The notes: generated by a model not told the origin, from the sequence alone. 64,000 nt of DNA from Peristeroidobacter agariperforans (GCF_004138335.1 NZ_RYFW01000001.1:1364001-1428000), one strand, 5' to 3'. Shown: positions 52,879 through 62,569, numbered from the stretch's first letter. Numbers and translations: made by a program.

Positions 52879-54069
52879 GTGAATCTAGACTTCTTGTACG
52901 GCATTCTGAATCTCAGCTTCTGGGAATACGTGCTGGTGACCTTCGTGCTGATCCAGATCACGTTCATGGGCGTGACGCTGTACCTGCACCGGGACGCCAC
53001 CCATCGCAGCCTCGATCTGCACCCCGCGCTACGCCATTTCTTCCGTTTCTGGCTGTGGATGACCTCGGGCATCGTCACCAAGGAATGGGTCGCCGTGCAT
53101 CGCAAGCATCACGCGCGCTGCGAGACGCCGGAGGATCCGCACAGCCCGGTCATCGTCGGCTTGAAGAAAGTGCTGCTGGAAGGCGCCGAGCTGTATCAGG
53201 CCGCCGCCCGCGATCCGCAAGTGACCGAGAAGTTCGGTCGCGGTACGCCCGATGACTGGATGGAGCGCAACGTCTACTCCAAGTATCGGAACATGGGCAT
53301 CGTGCTGCTCATCGTCGTCGATCTGCTGCTGTTCGGCGTGCCGGGCATCATCATCATGGCGGCGCAGTTGATGGCCAATCCGCTGCTCGCGGCCGGCGTG
53401 GTCAACGGGGTGGGCCACTACTACGGCTATCGCAATTTCGAGTGTGCCGATGCCGCTCGCAACGTGATGCCCTGGGGCTTGCTGCTCGCCGGCGAAGAGC
53501 TTCACAACAATCATCACGCGTTCCCGAGCTCGGCGAAGTTCTCGGTGCAGCGTTGGGAATTCGATATTGGCTGGCTTTACATCCGCGTCTTCAAGACGCT
53601 CGGCCTGGCCCGCGTGCTGAGGACCGCGCCTGAACCGGTGAAGGTCGAGCCTCGCGTGCACATCGATCTGGAGAACGTCCGCGCGGTGATCGTGAATCGC
53701 ATGCACGTGCTGCGGGATTACACCCGCAATGTGACCTTGCCGGTCTTCCGCGAAGAACTGGGCAACGCCGGCGGCGCGTTGAGCAGCCGGGTCCGCAAGT
53801 TGCTGGTTCGCGAGCCGGCCTTGCTGGACGTGAATGCGAAGTCGCGGTTGAGCGAAGTGCTGGCGTCCAATCAGACGCTCAAGACCGTCCATGAATTCCG
53901 CGAGCGCCTCGCGGTGATGTGGAGCGGCGCGAATATGAGCAATGAAAAGCTCATTCAGCACCTGCGGGAATTGATCGCGCAGGCCGAGGCCAGCCGCATC
54001 AAGGTGCTCCAAGACTTCGCGGGCACCCTGCGCAGCTACTCGATGCCGCTGCAGCCGCACGCCGCCTGA
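52879..54069 (+). CDS. Acyl-CoA desaturase (DesB-like membrane fatty acid desaturase)
   Basis: A 396-residue di-iron membrane desaturase. Three histidine boxes are present: HRDATH (37-42), HRKHH (74-78) and HNNHH (about 209-213), with hydrophobic helices between. The C-terminal ~130 residues (ARVLRTAPEPVKVEP onward) form a charged helical extension, as in the longer bacterial desaturases of about 390 residues. It would introduce a double bond into acyl-CoA or phospholipid-bound chains. The start is a GTG at 52879. A strong terminator follows. Confidence 0.88.
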   Translation: MNLDFLYGILNLSFWEYVLVTFVLIQITFMGVTLYLHRDATHRSLDLHPALRHFFRFWLWMTSGIVTKEWVAVHRKHHARCETPEDPHSPVIVGLKKVLLEGAELYQAAARDPQVTEKFGRGTPDDWMERNVYSKYRNMGIVLLIVVDLLLFGVPGIIIMAAQLMANPLLAAGVVNGVGHYYGYRNFECADAARNVMPWGLLLAGEELHNNHHAFPSSAKFSVQRWEFDIGWLYIRVFKTLGLARVLRTAPEPVKVEPRVHIDLENVRAVIVNRMHVLRDYTRNVTLPVFREELGNAGGALSSRVRKLLVREPALLDVNAKSRLSEVLASNQTLKTVHEFRERLAVMWSGANMSNEKLIQHLRELIAQAEASRIKVLQDFAGTLRSYSMPLQPHAA

Positions 54070-54101
54070 TCTCCAGGCGTTGGCCTCAGTGCCGACGGAA
54101 G

Positions 54102-54130
54102 AGCCCGCCCAAAAGGCGGGCTTTTTATTT
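54102..54130 (+). terminator. Intrinsic terminator of the desaturase gene
   Basis: AGCCCGCC (54102-54109) and GGCGGGCT (54115-54122) form an 8-bp stem with a 5-nt loop, followed by TTTTATTT. Confidence 0.9.
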
Positions 54131-54143
54131 CCCGCCAAAAGCA

Positions 54144-54167
54144 AAAGGCCCACCGAGGTGGGCCTTT
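54144..54167 (-). terminator. Intrinsic terminator of rpmB-rpmG
   Basis: An almost loopless 11-bp palindrome (AAAGGCCCACC/GGTGGGCCTTT) is followed on the minus strand by TTTTGCTTTT. It lies 43 bp past the rpmG stop codon. Confidence 0.85.
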
Positions 54168-54210
54168 CACAGATTCAGCAAGCAACCCGCCGCCAGCGGG
54201 CCAGCTCGAC

Positions 54211-54366
54211 TTACTTGATCTTCGCTTCCTTGTAGGCCACGTGCTTGCGTGCCTTCGGGTCGAACTTGCGCACTTCCATCTTGTCCGGATGCAGGCGCTT
54301 GTTCTTGGTGGTGGTGTAGTAGTGGCCGGTGCCGGCCGTGGACACGAGCTTGATCTTTTCGCGCAT
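54211..54366 (-). CDS. rpmG: 50S ribosomal protein L33
   Basis: A 51-residue protein, read from the ATG at 54366 to the TAA at 54211. The sequence ([20 protein letters not shown], ending VAYKEAKIK) is a zinc-free L33. Cotranscribed with rpmB, 18 bp upstream, the usual L28-L33 pair. An AGGAGG-like site (ccggtAGGAGGctc region) precedes the start. Confidence 0.97.
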   Translation of the reverse strand: MREKIKLVSTAGTGHYYTTTKNKRLHPDKMEVRKFDPKARKHVAYKEAKIK

Positions 54367-54384
54367 GGCTGAGCCTCCTACCGG

Positions 54385-54621
54385 TTAGACCGCAACGCCC
54401 TTGGCGCGCAGTTCGGCAACGACAGTCTCGATGCCCTTCTTCTCGATCGTGCGCAGGCCGCGGGTCGACACGCGCAGGCTCACGAATTTGCGCTCGCTCT
54501 CGACCCAGAAACGCTGCACGTGCAGGTTGGGGAGGAAGCGGCGACGACGCTTGTTGTTGGCGTGTGACACGGTGTTACCGGTCATCGGCCCTTTGCCGGT
54601 GATCTGACAGACTCTGGACAT
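54385..54621 (-). CDS. rpmB: 50S ribosomal protein L28
   Basis: A 78-residue L28: [31 protein letters not shown], then [19 protein letters not shown]. The ATG at 54621 matches the family start; an in-frame extension upstream is spurious. First gene of the rpmB-rpmG operon. Confidence 0.97.
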   Translation of the reverse strand: MSRVCQITGKGPMTGNTVSHANNKRRRRFLPNLHVQRFWVESERKFVSLRVSTRGLRTIEKKGIETVVAELRAKGVAV

Positions 54622-54694
54622 GGCGGAGTACCTAATCTGAGGCACGCGGCTCACATTAAATTAATGGGACCGGGGGCCTAAAAACGAGTCGCGC

Positions 54695-54723
54695 TTTATA
54701 CCAGCAGCGGCGGGCTTAGGGAA
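54695..54723 (-). promoter_or_regulatory. Probable rpmB-rpmG promoter
   Basis: On the minus strand an extended -10 TGGTATAAA (TATAAA at 54695-54700) lies 74 bp upstream of the rpmB start, with a weak TTCCCT -35 at 17-bp spacing. Confidence 0.5.
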
Positions 54724-54760
54724 GTCGTCCGCGCCCCGAAAATGCCTGAAAGGCATCCTT

Positions 54761-55435
54761 TTACAGCCAGCCCCGCTCGGCGAAGGACTCGCAGACCCCG
54801 TCCCCGACGATCAGATGGTCCAGAACCCGGATGTCGACCAGGGCGAGCGCGTCTCTCAGGCGGACGGTGATGCTCCGATCGGCCGGGCTGGGCTCGGCGA
54901 TGCCGGAAGGATGGTTATGGACCAGGATCAGCGCCGCCGCGTTCCGCGACAGGGCCAGTCGCAGGACTTCGCGAGGGTGAACGATGGCGCCATCGATGGT
55001 GCCGCGGAATAGCTCCTCGAAACCGACCACCCGGTAGCGGCAATCGAGCAGCAGGCAGCAGAAAACCTCGTACGGCAGGTCTCTCAGCCGAAGCTGGACG
55101 AACTCCCGTGTGGCCTGGGGGTTCTCCAGTGCCGAGCCGACCGTCATCAGTTCCTGGTAGTGCCGTCGGGTCAGCTCCAGCGCTGCCTGGAGCACTACAT
55201 ACCGGGCCGGGCCGAAACCGCGCGTCTTGCAGACTTTCAGGCGGTCCGCAGTCAAAAAGGCGCGCAGCGATCCGAAATCGGCCAACAGATCTCGGGCCAC
55301 GTCCAGGGCGCTTCGGCCTCGAACCCCGGCGCCCAGCAGGATGGCCAGCAATTCGGTCTCGCTCAGTCCTGCCGCGCCGATCTTCAACAGTTTTTCTCTC
55401 GGCCGGTCGTGCTCCGGCCAGTTGCGAATCGACAT
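54761..55435 (-). CDS. radC: RadC family JAB-domain protein
   Basis: A 224-residue protein. The N-terminal helix-hairpin-helix (IGAAGLSETELLAILLGAGVRGRSALDVARDLL) is followed by the JAB/MPN metalloprotease-like domain with the motif HNHPSGIAEPSPAD and the upstream catalytic-type Glu. The name is historic and its biochemical role is unclear. It is divergent from coaBC and upstream of the rpmBG genes, the standard gammaproteobacterial order. Confidence 0.94.
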   Translation of the reverse strand: MSIRNWPEHDRPREKLLKIGAAGLSETELLAILLGAGVRGRSALDVARDLLADFGSLRAFLTADRLKVCKTRGFGPARYVVLQAALELTRRHYQELMTVGSALENPQATREFVQLRLRDLPYEVFCCLLLDCRYRVVGFEELFRGTIDGAIVHPREVLRLALSRNAAALILVHNHPSGIAEPSPADRSITVRLRDALALVDIRVLDHLIVGDGVCESFAERGWL

Positions 55436-55659
55436 CCTTGTCTCCCGGCGATGCTCCGGACGCCTTGCCCGGACGCGCTAGTCTGCCGGCCGGCGGGGCG
55501 GCGCTTTCGGCTCGATTTGGCGCGGCTTTGGCTCGAAATGGTCAGCTTTTCGCCGCCAAGTTGCGCTATGCGGGCCAGCAATCGTCCATATCTGCGCGGA
55601 ATGGCTCCATGCGACAGCGACGTTTGCCGGGCTCCCGGGTCGCCCCCATAATCCGGTTC

Positions 55660-56907
55660 ATGAGCTCGCAGCCTCGCAAAATTCTTCTGGGTGTCACGGG
55701 CGGAATCGCGGCTTACAAGAGTCCCGATCTGGTGCGCCGATTGATGGAGCAGGGCGCCGAAGTCCAGGTCGTGATGTCACGCGGGGCCCTCCAATTCGTC
55801 ACGGCTCTCACGTTCCAGGCGGTTTCCGGCAAGCCGGTGCGCGATGACCTGTGGGACGAGAGCAGCGAAGCCGCGATGGGGCACATCGAGCTGGCGCGCT
55901 GGGCGGACGAGATCGTGATCGCTCCGGCGACGGCCGATTTCATCGCCAAGCTCACGCACGGCTTTGCCGAAGACCTGCTGACGACGCTGTGTCTTGCGAC
56001 CGCTGCGCCGATCACGATCGCGCCGGCGATGAATCGTCAGATGTGGGCGAATCCGGCCACTCAAGCAAACATTCGCATATTGAAAGAGCGCGGCGTGCGC
56101 GTGCTCGGCCCGGCGAGCGGCGAGCAGGCGTGCGGTGAAGTGGGTGTCGGCCGCATGCTCGAGCCGACGCAAATTGCCGCCGAGGTTTTTACCACTCGCG
56201 GTGGTGCGGGCCCGCTGCAGGGACTCAAGGTCGTCGTTACGGCGGGTCCGACTCGCGAGAAGATCGATCCGGTGCGTTTCATCAGCAATCGCAGCTCGGG
56301 CAAGATGGGTTACGCGGTCGCTGAAGCGGCACGCGAAGCAGGCGCTCACGTCATATTGGTGAGTGGCCCCGTGCAGATTCCGACACCGCGCGGTGTCGAG
56401 CGCGTCGACGTGGAAAGCGCGGAACAAATGTTGAGCGCGGTTCAGAGCAACGTCGTCGGCGCCGATATCTTCATCGCCGCGGCCGCGGTTTCTGATTATC
56501 GCTGTCGAGAGATCGCCTGCGAGAAGATCAAGAAGACCAGCGACACATTGAATCTTGCACTGGCGCGCGCGCCGGATGTTCTTGCTACCGTCTCGCGAGG
56601 CGAGCACAAGCCGTTCCTGGTCGGCTTCGCGGCCGAGACCGAGCACGTCGAGCGCAATGCGTTGACCAAGCTCATCAACAAGAACCTCGACATGATTGCC
56701 GCCAACAAGGTCGGTGACGGCCTGGCGTTCGATAAGGACGACAATGCTCTCACCGTCTACTGGCAGGATGGCAAACGCGAGCTTTCGCTGACCAGCAAAG
56801 CGGCCCTGGCGCGCCAGCTGGTCGAGCTGATCGCCGAGCGCTATCGGGCGCGCGGCACGACCCAAAACCAAAACTCAACGCCTGCTTTGACCGCTCATGC
56901 CCGCTGA
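55660..56907 (+). CDS. coaBC: Bifunctional phosphopantothenoylcysteine decarboxylase/phosphopantothenate-cysteine ligase
   Basis: A 415-residue flavoprotein. The N-terminal CoaC half has [21 protein letters not shown], the catalytic His in [11 protein letters not shown], and [16 protein letters not shown] (Cys proton donor). The C-terminal CoaB half has [33 protein letters not shown]. It performs steps two and three of CoA synthesis. The ATG at 55660 directly precedes [10 protein letters not shown]; the frame is open upstream but overlaps radC. It overlaps dut by 11 bp. Confidence 0.95.
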   Translation: MSSQPRKILLGVTGGIAAYKSPDLVRRLMEQGAEVQVVMSRGALQFVTALTFQAVSGKPVRDDLWDESSEAAMGHIELARWADEIVIAPATADFIAKLTHGFAEDLLTTLCLATAAPITIAPAMNRQMWANPATQANIRILKERGVRVLGPASGEQACGEVGVGRMLEPTQIAAEVFTTRGGAGPLQGLKVVVTAGPTREKIDPVRFISNRSSGKMGYAVAEAAREAGAHVILVSGPVQIPTPRGVERVDVESAEQMLSAVQSNVVGADIFIAAAAVSDYRCREIACEKIKKTSDTLNLALARAPDVLATVSRGEHKPFLVGFAAETEHVERNALTKLINKNLDMIAANKVGDGLAFDKDDNALTVYWQDGKRELSLTSKAALARQLVELIAERYRARGTTQNQNSTPALTAHAR

Positions 56908-57388
56908 TGGAATGACCTCCGGCGACGGCGCTCGCCGTCGTTTGCAGATTCGCGTGCTCGATCCTCGGATCGGCAGCGAATATCCCTTGCCTCAATACGC
57001 GACCTCGGGCTCGGCGGGCGTGGACCTGCGCGCCTGTGTCGATGCGCCGCTCGAATTGAAGCCCGGCGATACCCAGCTGATTCCTTCGGGCATCGCGATT
57101 TATCTGCACGATCCGGCCTATGCCGCCATCGTGCTGCCGCGCTCGGGGCTCGGCCACAAGCACGGCATCGTGCTCGGCAACCTGGTGGGACTGATCGACT
57201 CGGATTACCAGGGCCAGATTTTCGTGTCGTGCTGGAATCGCGGGCAAAGCACTTTCACGATCCAACCGGGCGAGCGCATCGCGCAGCTGGTCGTGGTGCC
57301 GGTGGTGCAGGTCGAGTTCGACGTGGTGAACGAATTCGTCGCCACCGAGCGTGGCGCCGGCGGCTTCGGCAGCTCGGGCCGCGGCTGA
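56897..57388 (+). CDS. dut: dUTP diphosphatase
   Basis: A 163-residue trimeric dUTPase. The five motifs are clear: [32 protein letters not shown] (catalytic Asp), [12 protein letters not shown] and the C-terminal [12 protein letters not shown]. It hydrolyses dUTP to dUMP. The N-terminus is about ten residues longer than usual; a start at 56912 is possible. Coupled to coaBC by overlap, the common dfp-dut pair. Confidence 0.96.
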   Translation: MPADGMTSGDGARRRLQIRVLDPRIGSEYPLPQYATSGSAGVDLRACVDAPLELKPGDTQLIPSGIAIYLHDPAYAAIVLPRSGLGHKHGIVLGNLVGLIDSDYQGQIFVSCWNRGQSTFTIQPGERIAQLVVVPVVQVEFDVVNEFVATERGAGGFGSSGRG

Positions 57389-57389
57389 G

Positions 57390-58031
57390 CTAGTTTATTC
57401 CCTTCAATTCCTTGAAGCGCTTGATGTCGGCGCTGAAGCTCGCTTCGACTTGGGCTTGCTCGGCCCGGTTCTTCTGCAGCGATTCCTCATACACCTTCAT
57501 GCTGTTCACGGTGTTGACCATCTCCTCGGCGAGATGGTCCGGCAGCGGCGGTGCGCCGGGCTTCGAGCTGTAAGGTTTGAAGCGCGAGATCTGACTTTCG
57601 AGCCGGCTCTGGCGCTCGCGCATGTTGACGATGGTTTGCTCGGTGGCGCGGTGCTGGGCGACCAGCATCTCGAGGCGTTGATCGCGCAGCCGCTCGATGT
57701 CTTCAACACTCAGATACGTTTCCAGGAGCATGCGGTCGCGCAGCTCGCGTTCCTGCTTCTGCTTGCGTTCGAGGCTTTCGCCGGCTTCCCGCGCCAGCCG
57801 GGCGGCACGCGTCCGCTCGCCTTCGATCACTCTCAGCACCGTGCCGTGCGCGTTCAACACCTCGGTGTCCTGGCCCTGGCAGCCCATCGGCATGCTGTCG
57901 CTGAACAGCTGCTGGCCGTTCACGTCCTTGCACCGGAAATAGGCTTCGTTGCCCCGTTGTGCCTTTTGCGCGAAAGCAGCGCCCGATGCGACTAGTGCGA
58001 CAACGATCGGCAGTGTGCGAATCCCGCGCAT
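57390..58031 (-). CDS. DUF4124 domain exported protein
   Basis: A 213-residue periplasmic protein. The signal peptide covers residues ~1-21 (LPIVVALVASGAAFA), followed by a DUF4124 domain (YFRCKDVNGQQLFSDSMPMGCQG, with two cysteines). A long charged coiled coil (~70-205, EGERTRAARLAREAGESLERKQKQERELRDRM) completes it. Function unknown; common in Gammaproteobacteria. Convergent with dut, one base between stop codons. Confidence 0.82.
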   Translation of the reverse strand: MRGIRTLPIVVALVASGAAFAQKAQRGNEAYFRCKDVNGQQLFSDSMPMGCQGQDTEVLNAHGTVLRVIEGERTRAARLAREAGESLERKQKQERELRDRMLLETYLSVEDIERLRDQRLEMLVAQHRATEQTIVNMRERQSRLESQISRFKPYSSKPGAPPLPDHLAEEMVNTVNSMKVYEESLQKNRAEQAQVEASFSADIKRFKELKGIN

Positions 58032-58165
58032 CGGTTTGAAATATTCCCGTGGAGCTGAATGGTTATTGTGCCGGAGCGCGCCGTTGGGTCAACTTTGGAC
58101 AGTTTTTGTCACTGGCGATGTCGCGCCGGCGTGCACTGAGCTGCACCGTTGAGCCGCGCATTCTC

Positions 58166-58798
58166 TCAGCCCGACACACCATATTCGCCGCGATAACGCT
58201 CGATTGCCGCCAGTTGTGCCGCATCTCCGCTCTGCCTCAGATAGTCGATGAGGTCGGCCAGTCGCAGGATGCTGGTCACCGGTAGCTGCAATGTCTGTTC
58301 CACCTCCTGAACGGCGGACAGCTGACCCTGGCCGCGCTCCTGCCGGTCCAGCGCGAGCATGACCCCGACGGGCTGTGCGCCGGCGGCGCGGATGATATCG
58401 GTAGCTTCGCGGATCGCCGTTCCTGCGGTGATCACGTCGTCGACGATCAGCACCCGGCCGCGCAGGGGCGAGCCGACGATGTTGCCGCCTTCGCCGTGGT
58501 CCTTGGCTTCCTTGCGATTGAAAGCCCAGGGAACATCGCGGCCGTGCTGGTCATGCAGCGCCACTGCGGTGGTCGCGACCAGCGGAATACCTTTATAGGC
58601 GGGGCCGAACAGCACATCGAACTCCAGGCCCGCGCTCTGAATGGCCTGCGCATAGGCGCGCCCGAGCTCCGCCAGCGCCCGTCCCGAATTGAACAGGCCG
58701 GCGTTGAAAAAGTACGGGCTCACCCGGCCGGATTTGAGCTTGAACTCGCCGAAACGCAGCACGCCGAGCTGCAGACAGAGATCGATGAAAGAGCGCAT
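58166..58798 (-). CDS. pyrE: Orotate phosphoribosyltransferase
   Basis: A 210-residue type I phosphoribosyltransferase. [33 protein letters not shown] and the PRPP motif [17 protein letters not shown] are present, with the flexible loop [16 protein letters not shown]. It forms orotidine 5'-phosphate in pyrimidine synthesis. Divergent from the AmpG-like gene across about 105 bp. Confidence 0.96.
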   Translation of the reverse strand: MRSFIDLCLQLGVLRFGEFKLKSGRVSPYFFNAGLFNSGRALAELGRAYAQAIQSAGLEFDVLFGPAYKGIPLVATTAVALHDQHGRDVPWAFNRKEAKDHGEGGNIVGSPLRGRVLIVDDVITAGTAIREATDIIRAAGAQPVGVMLALDRQERGQGQLSAVQEVEQTLQLPVTSILRLADLIDYLRQSGDAAQLAAIERYRGEYGVSG

Positions 58799-58903
58799 GA
58801 CGCGGAATGGTAGTCGATTTGCGCGCGACGTCGGATATAGATCAAGCCTGATTTCTCGCGGGTTCAGCCATGTGCGGCGGCGAGCCTTCTATAATCGCCC
58901 GCC

Positions 58904-60184
58904 ATGAGCACAGTGGCAGCGAGCACGACACCGGCAACGGCCGCACCCAAACCCAAGTGGCGCGACATTCTGGCCAGTCCGAAGATGATCGCCATCATGG
59001 TGCTCGGCGCGTCTTCGGGGTTTCCGAATCAGATCACCGAAGCCGCCTTGATGGCCTGGCTGAAGGACAGCGGCGTCAGCAATACGAACATCGGCATCCT
59101 GTCCTACGTCGCGCTGCCTTACTTGCTCAAGTTCCTGTGGGCGCCGGCGATCGATCGCTATCCGCTGCCGTTTCTGGGGCGACGGCGCGGGTGGGTCCTG
59201 CTCACGCAGCTTGGTCTCGCGTTGGCGATCGGGGCGTTCGCGTTGCAAAACCCCGCAGTGTCGTTGACCCCGATCGCAGTGTGCGCCGTGGCCATCGTGT
59301 TTTTTTCGGCGACTCAAGACATCGCCTTCGATGCTTATCGAACCGACGTCGCGCAACCCAACGAGCGAGGGCTGGCGGCCGCGGCCAACCAACTGGGCTA
59401 TCGAACTTCGGCCTGGTTGGCGGCGGCGTTCGCACTGGTGGTCGCGGACTATCTCGGCTGGAAGCCGGCGTTTCTGATTCTCGCAGCGGTCATGGCCGCC
59501 TTCTGTCTCGGCACACTGCTGGCGCCCGAGCCTCACTACGAGCATCAGCCGCCGCGCACGCTGAAGGAGTCGCTGGTCGTGCCGTTGCGCGAACTGCTGG
59601 GCACGCCGAGCGCCGTCGCCTTCATCGCTCTGGTGATCCTGTTCAAGGTGGGTGACGCGTTCGCGCTACGGCTGTTCACGCCCTTCATGATGGATGTGGG
59701 CTTCACCAAGACCGAAATCGCACTGGTGTTGAAAGCGCTGTTCACGGCGAGCGCGGTGATCGGCTCGATTCTCGGCGGTATCGCGATGGTGCGCCTGGGC
59801 CTGCTGAAGTCGATGCTGATATTCGGCGCGATGCAGGCTGCGTCCAACTTCCTGTACTACGCGTTGGCCCTGACGGGCAAAAGCTACCCGCTGATGATCG
59901 CGGCGGTGAGTATCGACAACATGGCTGGCGCCATGGGCAACATTGCGTCGGTCGCGCTCATCATGGCGCTGTGTGATGTGCGCTACAGTGCGTTTCAATA
60001 TGCGCTGCTGTCCGCGATAGCGCTGACGCCGCGATATTTGCTCGGCGGCCCGGCCGGTTGGATCGCCGATCATGCCGGTTGGGACATGTACTACGTCATC
60101 AGCGTGCTGCTGGCTCTGCCAGGATTGGCGCTGGCCTGGCTGATGCGCGAGAAGATCAAACTGCTCGACCAGCCCCGCGCTTGA
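58904..60184 (+). CDS. AmpG-like MFS permease
   Basis: A 426-residue membrane protein with about 12 helices. The N-terminal GASSGFPNQITEAALMAWLKDSGVS, LPYLLKFLWAPAIDRYPLPFLGRRRGW and ATQDIAFDAYRTD are diagnostic of the AmpG family, which imports anhydromuropeptides released in wall turnover. C-terminal HAGWDMYYVIS is also typical. Whether this copy carries muropeptides or another solute is not certain. It stands alone after pyrE. Confidence 0.88.
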   Translation: MSTVAASTTPATAAPKPKWRDILASPKMIAIMVLGASSGFPNQITEAALMAWLKDSGVSNTNIGILSYVALPYLLKFLWAPAIDRYPLPFLGRRRGWVLLTQLGLALAIGAFALQNPAVSLTPIAVCAVAIVFFSATQDIAFDAYRTDVAQPNERGLAAAANQLGYRTSAWLAAAFALVVADYLGWKPAFLILAAVMAAFCLGTLLAPEPHYEHQPPRTLKESLVVPLRELLGTPSAVAFIALVILFKVGDAFALRLFTPFMMDVGFTKTEIALVLKALFTASAVIGSILGGIAMVRLGLLKSMLIFGAMQAASNFLYYALALTGKSYPLMIAAVSIDNMAGAMGNIASVALIMALCDVRYSAFQYALLSAIALTPRYLLGGPAGWIADHAGWDMYYVISVLLALPGLALAWLMREKIKLLDQPRA

Positions 60185-60216
60185 GCGCGGGGCTGAATTA
60201 GAAATATTTCGAGAGT

Positions 60217-60549
60217 TTATAAATCCCGCGGCGACGGCCACTCGGAATAGCCCGAGGCTTCCGAGCGATCCAGGCTCATCAGCGGATCGACCCACGAACC
60301 GGCGGCGGTGATCTCCCGGTCGGACTCATAGTCCTCGGGCTCGACGTCGACCGAGCCGGTCCAGTCCTCCGGGGCTTGTGCCTCTTCGAAGTCCTGTTCT
60401 TCCCAAGCCTCCAGGTCGAACTCTTCCAGAGTGCCATCGAAGTGTTGCACTTCCACAGTGCCGTCGTCGCGATCGATCGCAACCACTTCGAACAGGGCGC
60501 CATTAAAGCGGCGATACCAATCACCCACGACTGGGCTCGGCGAAGTCAT
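60217..60549 (-). CDS. DUF6763 family small acidic protein
   Basis: A 110-residue, very acidic protein. PVVGDWYRRFNGALFEVVAIDRDDGTVEVQHFDGTLEEFDLEAW followed by APEDWTGS matches the DUF6763 family. No signal peptide; a small beta-rich cytoplasmic domain is likely. The function is unknown. GGAGGATGG precedes the ATG at 60549 and fixes the start. Confidence 0.82.
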   Translation of the reverse strand: MTSPSPVVGDWYRRFNGALFEVVAIDRDDGTVEVQHFDGTLEEFDLEAWEEQDFEEAQAPEDWTGSVDVEPEDYESDREITAAGSWVDPLMSLDRSEASGYSEWPSPRDL

Positions 60550-60780
60550 TGACCATCCTCCGGCAGGAGTGAGGGAGCCTCCTTGCGGAAGCATCCTTGC
60601 GTCAGGCGACACGCGCTATATATCGACGTTTGTTTTAGACCTGCGCCGCGCGGGATTCAAGTGGGATTTTTTCTGCAAGGCATCAACCCGGCGCTACGAA
60701 ATCACCCTCACAACAGCGTCGGTCTCACGTGGTGTTCAAGGCGCAACGTGAACTTTTTTCTAGCGATGCCGAATGTGACT

Positions 60781-61497
60781 TTATTGTGATGGTGACGCCA
60801 GGCGCGTGTAGCTCAGATCCCAGACGCCGTGGCCCAGTCGCTGGCCACGCCGCTCGAAACGCGTGAGCGGGCGCTCCTCGCTGCGGGTGACGAAACCTGT
60901 CTCGGGCGCGTCATTCGCGAATGAGGGTGAAGCATCGATCACTTCGCGCATCTGCAGGGCGTAATGTTCCCAATCCGTCGCCAGCCGCAATGTGCCGCCC
61001 ACCGCCAGCACTCGCGCCAGCAGTTCGACGAATACCGGCTGGATCAGGCGCCGTTTGTGATGGCGCTTCTTGTGCCAGGGGTCGGGAAAGAAAATATGGA
61101 TCAGCTGAATCGAGGCGGGCGCGAGCTGCTGTTGTAACACCTCGACGGCGTCGTGACAGATCACGCGTAGATTCTTCAGCCCGGCCGCTTCCGCGCCCAG
61201 CAGCAGGTGACCGACGCCGGGTTTGTGAACTTCCACACCGATGCAATCCAGCTCGGGATGCGCTTGGGTGAAGGCGAGCAAGGCTTCGCCGGCGCCGAAG
61301 CCGATCTCCAGCATGCGCGGCGCCTGACGACCGAACACTCGATCCAGATCGACCGGCTGCTCGCTGAATTCAACCCCGTAGCTTGGCCACAGCTCATCCA
61401 TCGCGCGCTGTTGGGCGGCGGTCTGACGGCCGCCGCGAATCACGAAACTGCGGACGGTGCGACGCGAGGGCGGATCTTGAGACTTTTCCGGGGTCAT
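60781..61497 (-). CDS. trmB: tRNA (guanine-N7-)-methyltransferase TrmB
   Basis: A 238-residue SAM enzyme. LEIGFGAGEALLAFTQAHPELDCIGVEVHKPGVGHLL (SAM binding), LIHIFFPDPWHKKRHHKRRLIQPVFVELLARVL (signature) and TDWEHYALQM are all present. It makes m7G46 in tRNAs. The ATG overlaps the stop of the upstream LysR gene by 4 bp (ATGA), an unusual coupling of a tRNA modifier to a regulator. Confidence 0.95.
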   Translation of the reverse strand: MTPEKSQDPPSRRTVRSFVIRGGRQTAAQQRAMDELWPSYGVEFSEQPVDLDRVFGRQAPRMLEIGFGAGEALLAFTQAHPELDCIGVEVHKPGVGHLLLGAEAAGLKNLRVICHDAVEVLQQQLAPASIQLIHIFFPDPWHKKRHHKRRLIQPVFVELLARVLAVGGTLRLATDWEHYALQMREVIDASPSFANDAPETGFVTRSEERPLTRFERRGQRLGHGVWDLSYTRLASPSQ

Positions 61498-62405
61498 TTC
61501 TGGATGGCGTGGGATTGCAGATGGTCGTAAAGCAATTTCGCAGCCGAGTGCATCGGCGCCCCGCTGCGAATACAAAGAAACAATTGTCGGTGCGCCCACG
61601 GATCGGTCAGCGGCACCGATGCGAGCGACAACGAGCGGATGTAAGCACTGGTCGCCGCTCTGGGCACAATGCTGACGCCGAGTCCGGATGCCACCATCGC
61701 GCAGGCCGCATCGAAGCTCGTTACTTGCACGCGCCAGTTCAACGATCGATCCGCTTCCGTGGCCGCGCGCGTCAGCAAACGGTGCAACGAGCTCCCGGCG
61801 TGCAGGCCGACGAACGGCTGATCGATCAACTCCGCGAACGACAGCGAGGGGTGCTTCGCCAGCGGATGATCGGGTTGCAACACGACCACCAGGTCGTCAT
61901 TCCGGAACGGCACCGTGCTGAGACCGTCGATCGCCGGCAACTCGCTGACGATGCCCAGGTCGGCGGAGTTGTCCGCGACCGCCGCGGCGATCGCCGAGCT
62001 CACGTGCTCTTCGAGATGAACGTGAATGTCGGGGTGCTGTCTGGCGAACGAAGCGAGTGCGTCCGGCAGGAATTCGACGATGGCCGAAATGTTTGCAAAC
62101 ATCCGCACGTAGCCACGCGTGCCCGAGGCATGACGACGCATCTCATCGTCCAGCTGTCCGGCCTGGTGCAGCAGTACGCGGGCTCTTGCGAGCAGCGCAT
62201 GGCCAGCCGCGGTCAGTTCGACACCTTTCGCCCCGCGCAGCAACAGCGGGCAGCCCAGATTGTCTTCCAGGTCGGAGACCCGCTTGCTGACCGCCGACGC
62301 CACGGTGTGCGACCGTTCGGCGGCACGCGCGATGCTGCCCGCATCGGCGACGGCCACGAACAGCTCCAGGTCACGTAAATCGAATCTCAGGGCCACGGAA
62401 GACAT
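61494..62405 (-). CDS. LysR family transcriptional regulator
   Basis: A 303-residue LysR regulator. The N-terminal winged HTH is RDLELFVAVADAGSIARAAERSHTVASAVSKRVSDLEDNLGCPLLLR; the C-terminal co-inducer domain includes HVHLEEHVSSAIAAAVADNSADLGIVSE and GLGVSIVPR. The target and ligand are unknown; no divergent metabolic gene is adjacent (the neighbour is a tRNA). Translationally coupled to trmB. The ATG at 62405 is chosen because residues upstream lack conservation. Confidence 0.9.
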   Translation of the reverse strand: MSSVALRFDLRDLELFVAVADAGSIARAAERSHTVASAVSKRVSDLEDNLGCPLLLRGAKGVELTAAGHALLARARVLLHQAGQLDDEMRRHASGTRGYVRMFANISAIVEFLPDALASFARQHPDIHVHLEEHVSSAIAAAVADNSADLGIVSELPAIDGLSTVPFRNDDLVVVLQPDHPLAKHPSLSFAELIDQPFVGLHAGSSLHRLLTRAATEADRSLNWRVQVTSFDAACAMVASGLGVSIVPRAATSAYIRSLSLASVPLTDPWAHRQLFLCIRSGAPMHSAAKLLYDHLQSHAIQK

Positions 62406-62455
62406 CGGCGGGGTGAATCGAGGAGCGGCAGTATACCGCCCAATCCGACCGCCAA

Positions 62456-62484
62456 TTGATCGGCGGCACCGCACCCCCTAGAAT
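62456..62484 (+). promoter_or_regulatory. Sigma-70-like promoter of tRNA-Gly
   Basis: TTGATC (62456-62461), 17 bp, TAGAAT (62479-62484); the predicted start lies a few bases before the tRNA. It overlaps the upstream part of the divergent lysR gene region. Confidence 0.65.
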
Positions 62485-62493
62485 CGGCCAAAC

Positions 62494-62569
62494 GCGGGTG
62501 TAGCTCAGTTGGTAGAGCACAAGTTTCCCAAACTTGAGGTCGCGGGTTCGAGACCCGTCGCCCGCTCCA
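62494..62569 (+). tRNA. tRNA-Gly (anticodon CCC)
   Basis: A 76-nt cloverleaf with encoded CCA. The acceptor stem GCGGGTG pairs with CGCCCGC, the D-arm is TAGCTCAGTTGGTAGAGCA, the anticodon arm CAAGT-TTCCCAA-ACTTG gives anticodon CCC (reads GGG), and the T-arm GCGGG-TTCGAGA-CCCGT is typical. Confidence 0.97.

Noticed and set aside
55108-55659. Extension of coaBC upstream to 55108.
   Set aside because: The extra 184 codons overlap radC on the opposite strand and have no similarity to CoaBC; the ATG at 55660 precedes the conserved start.
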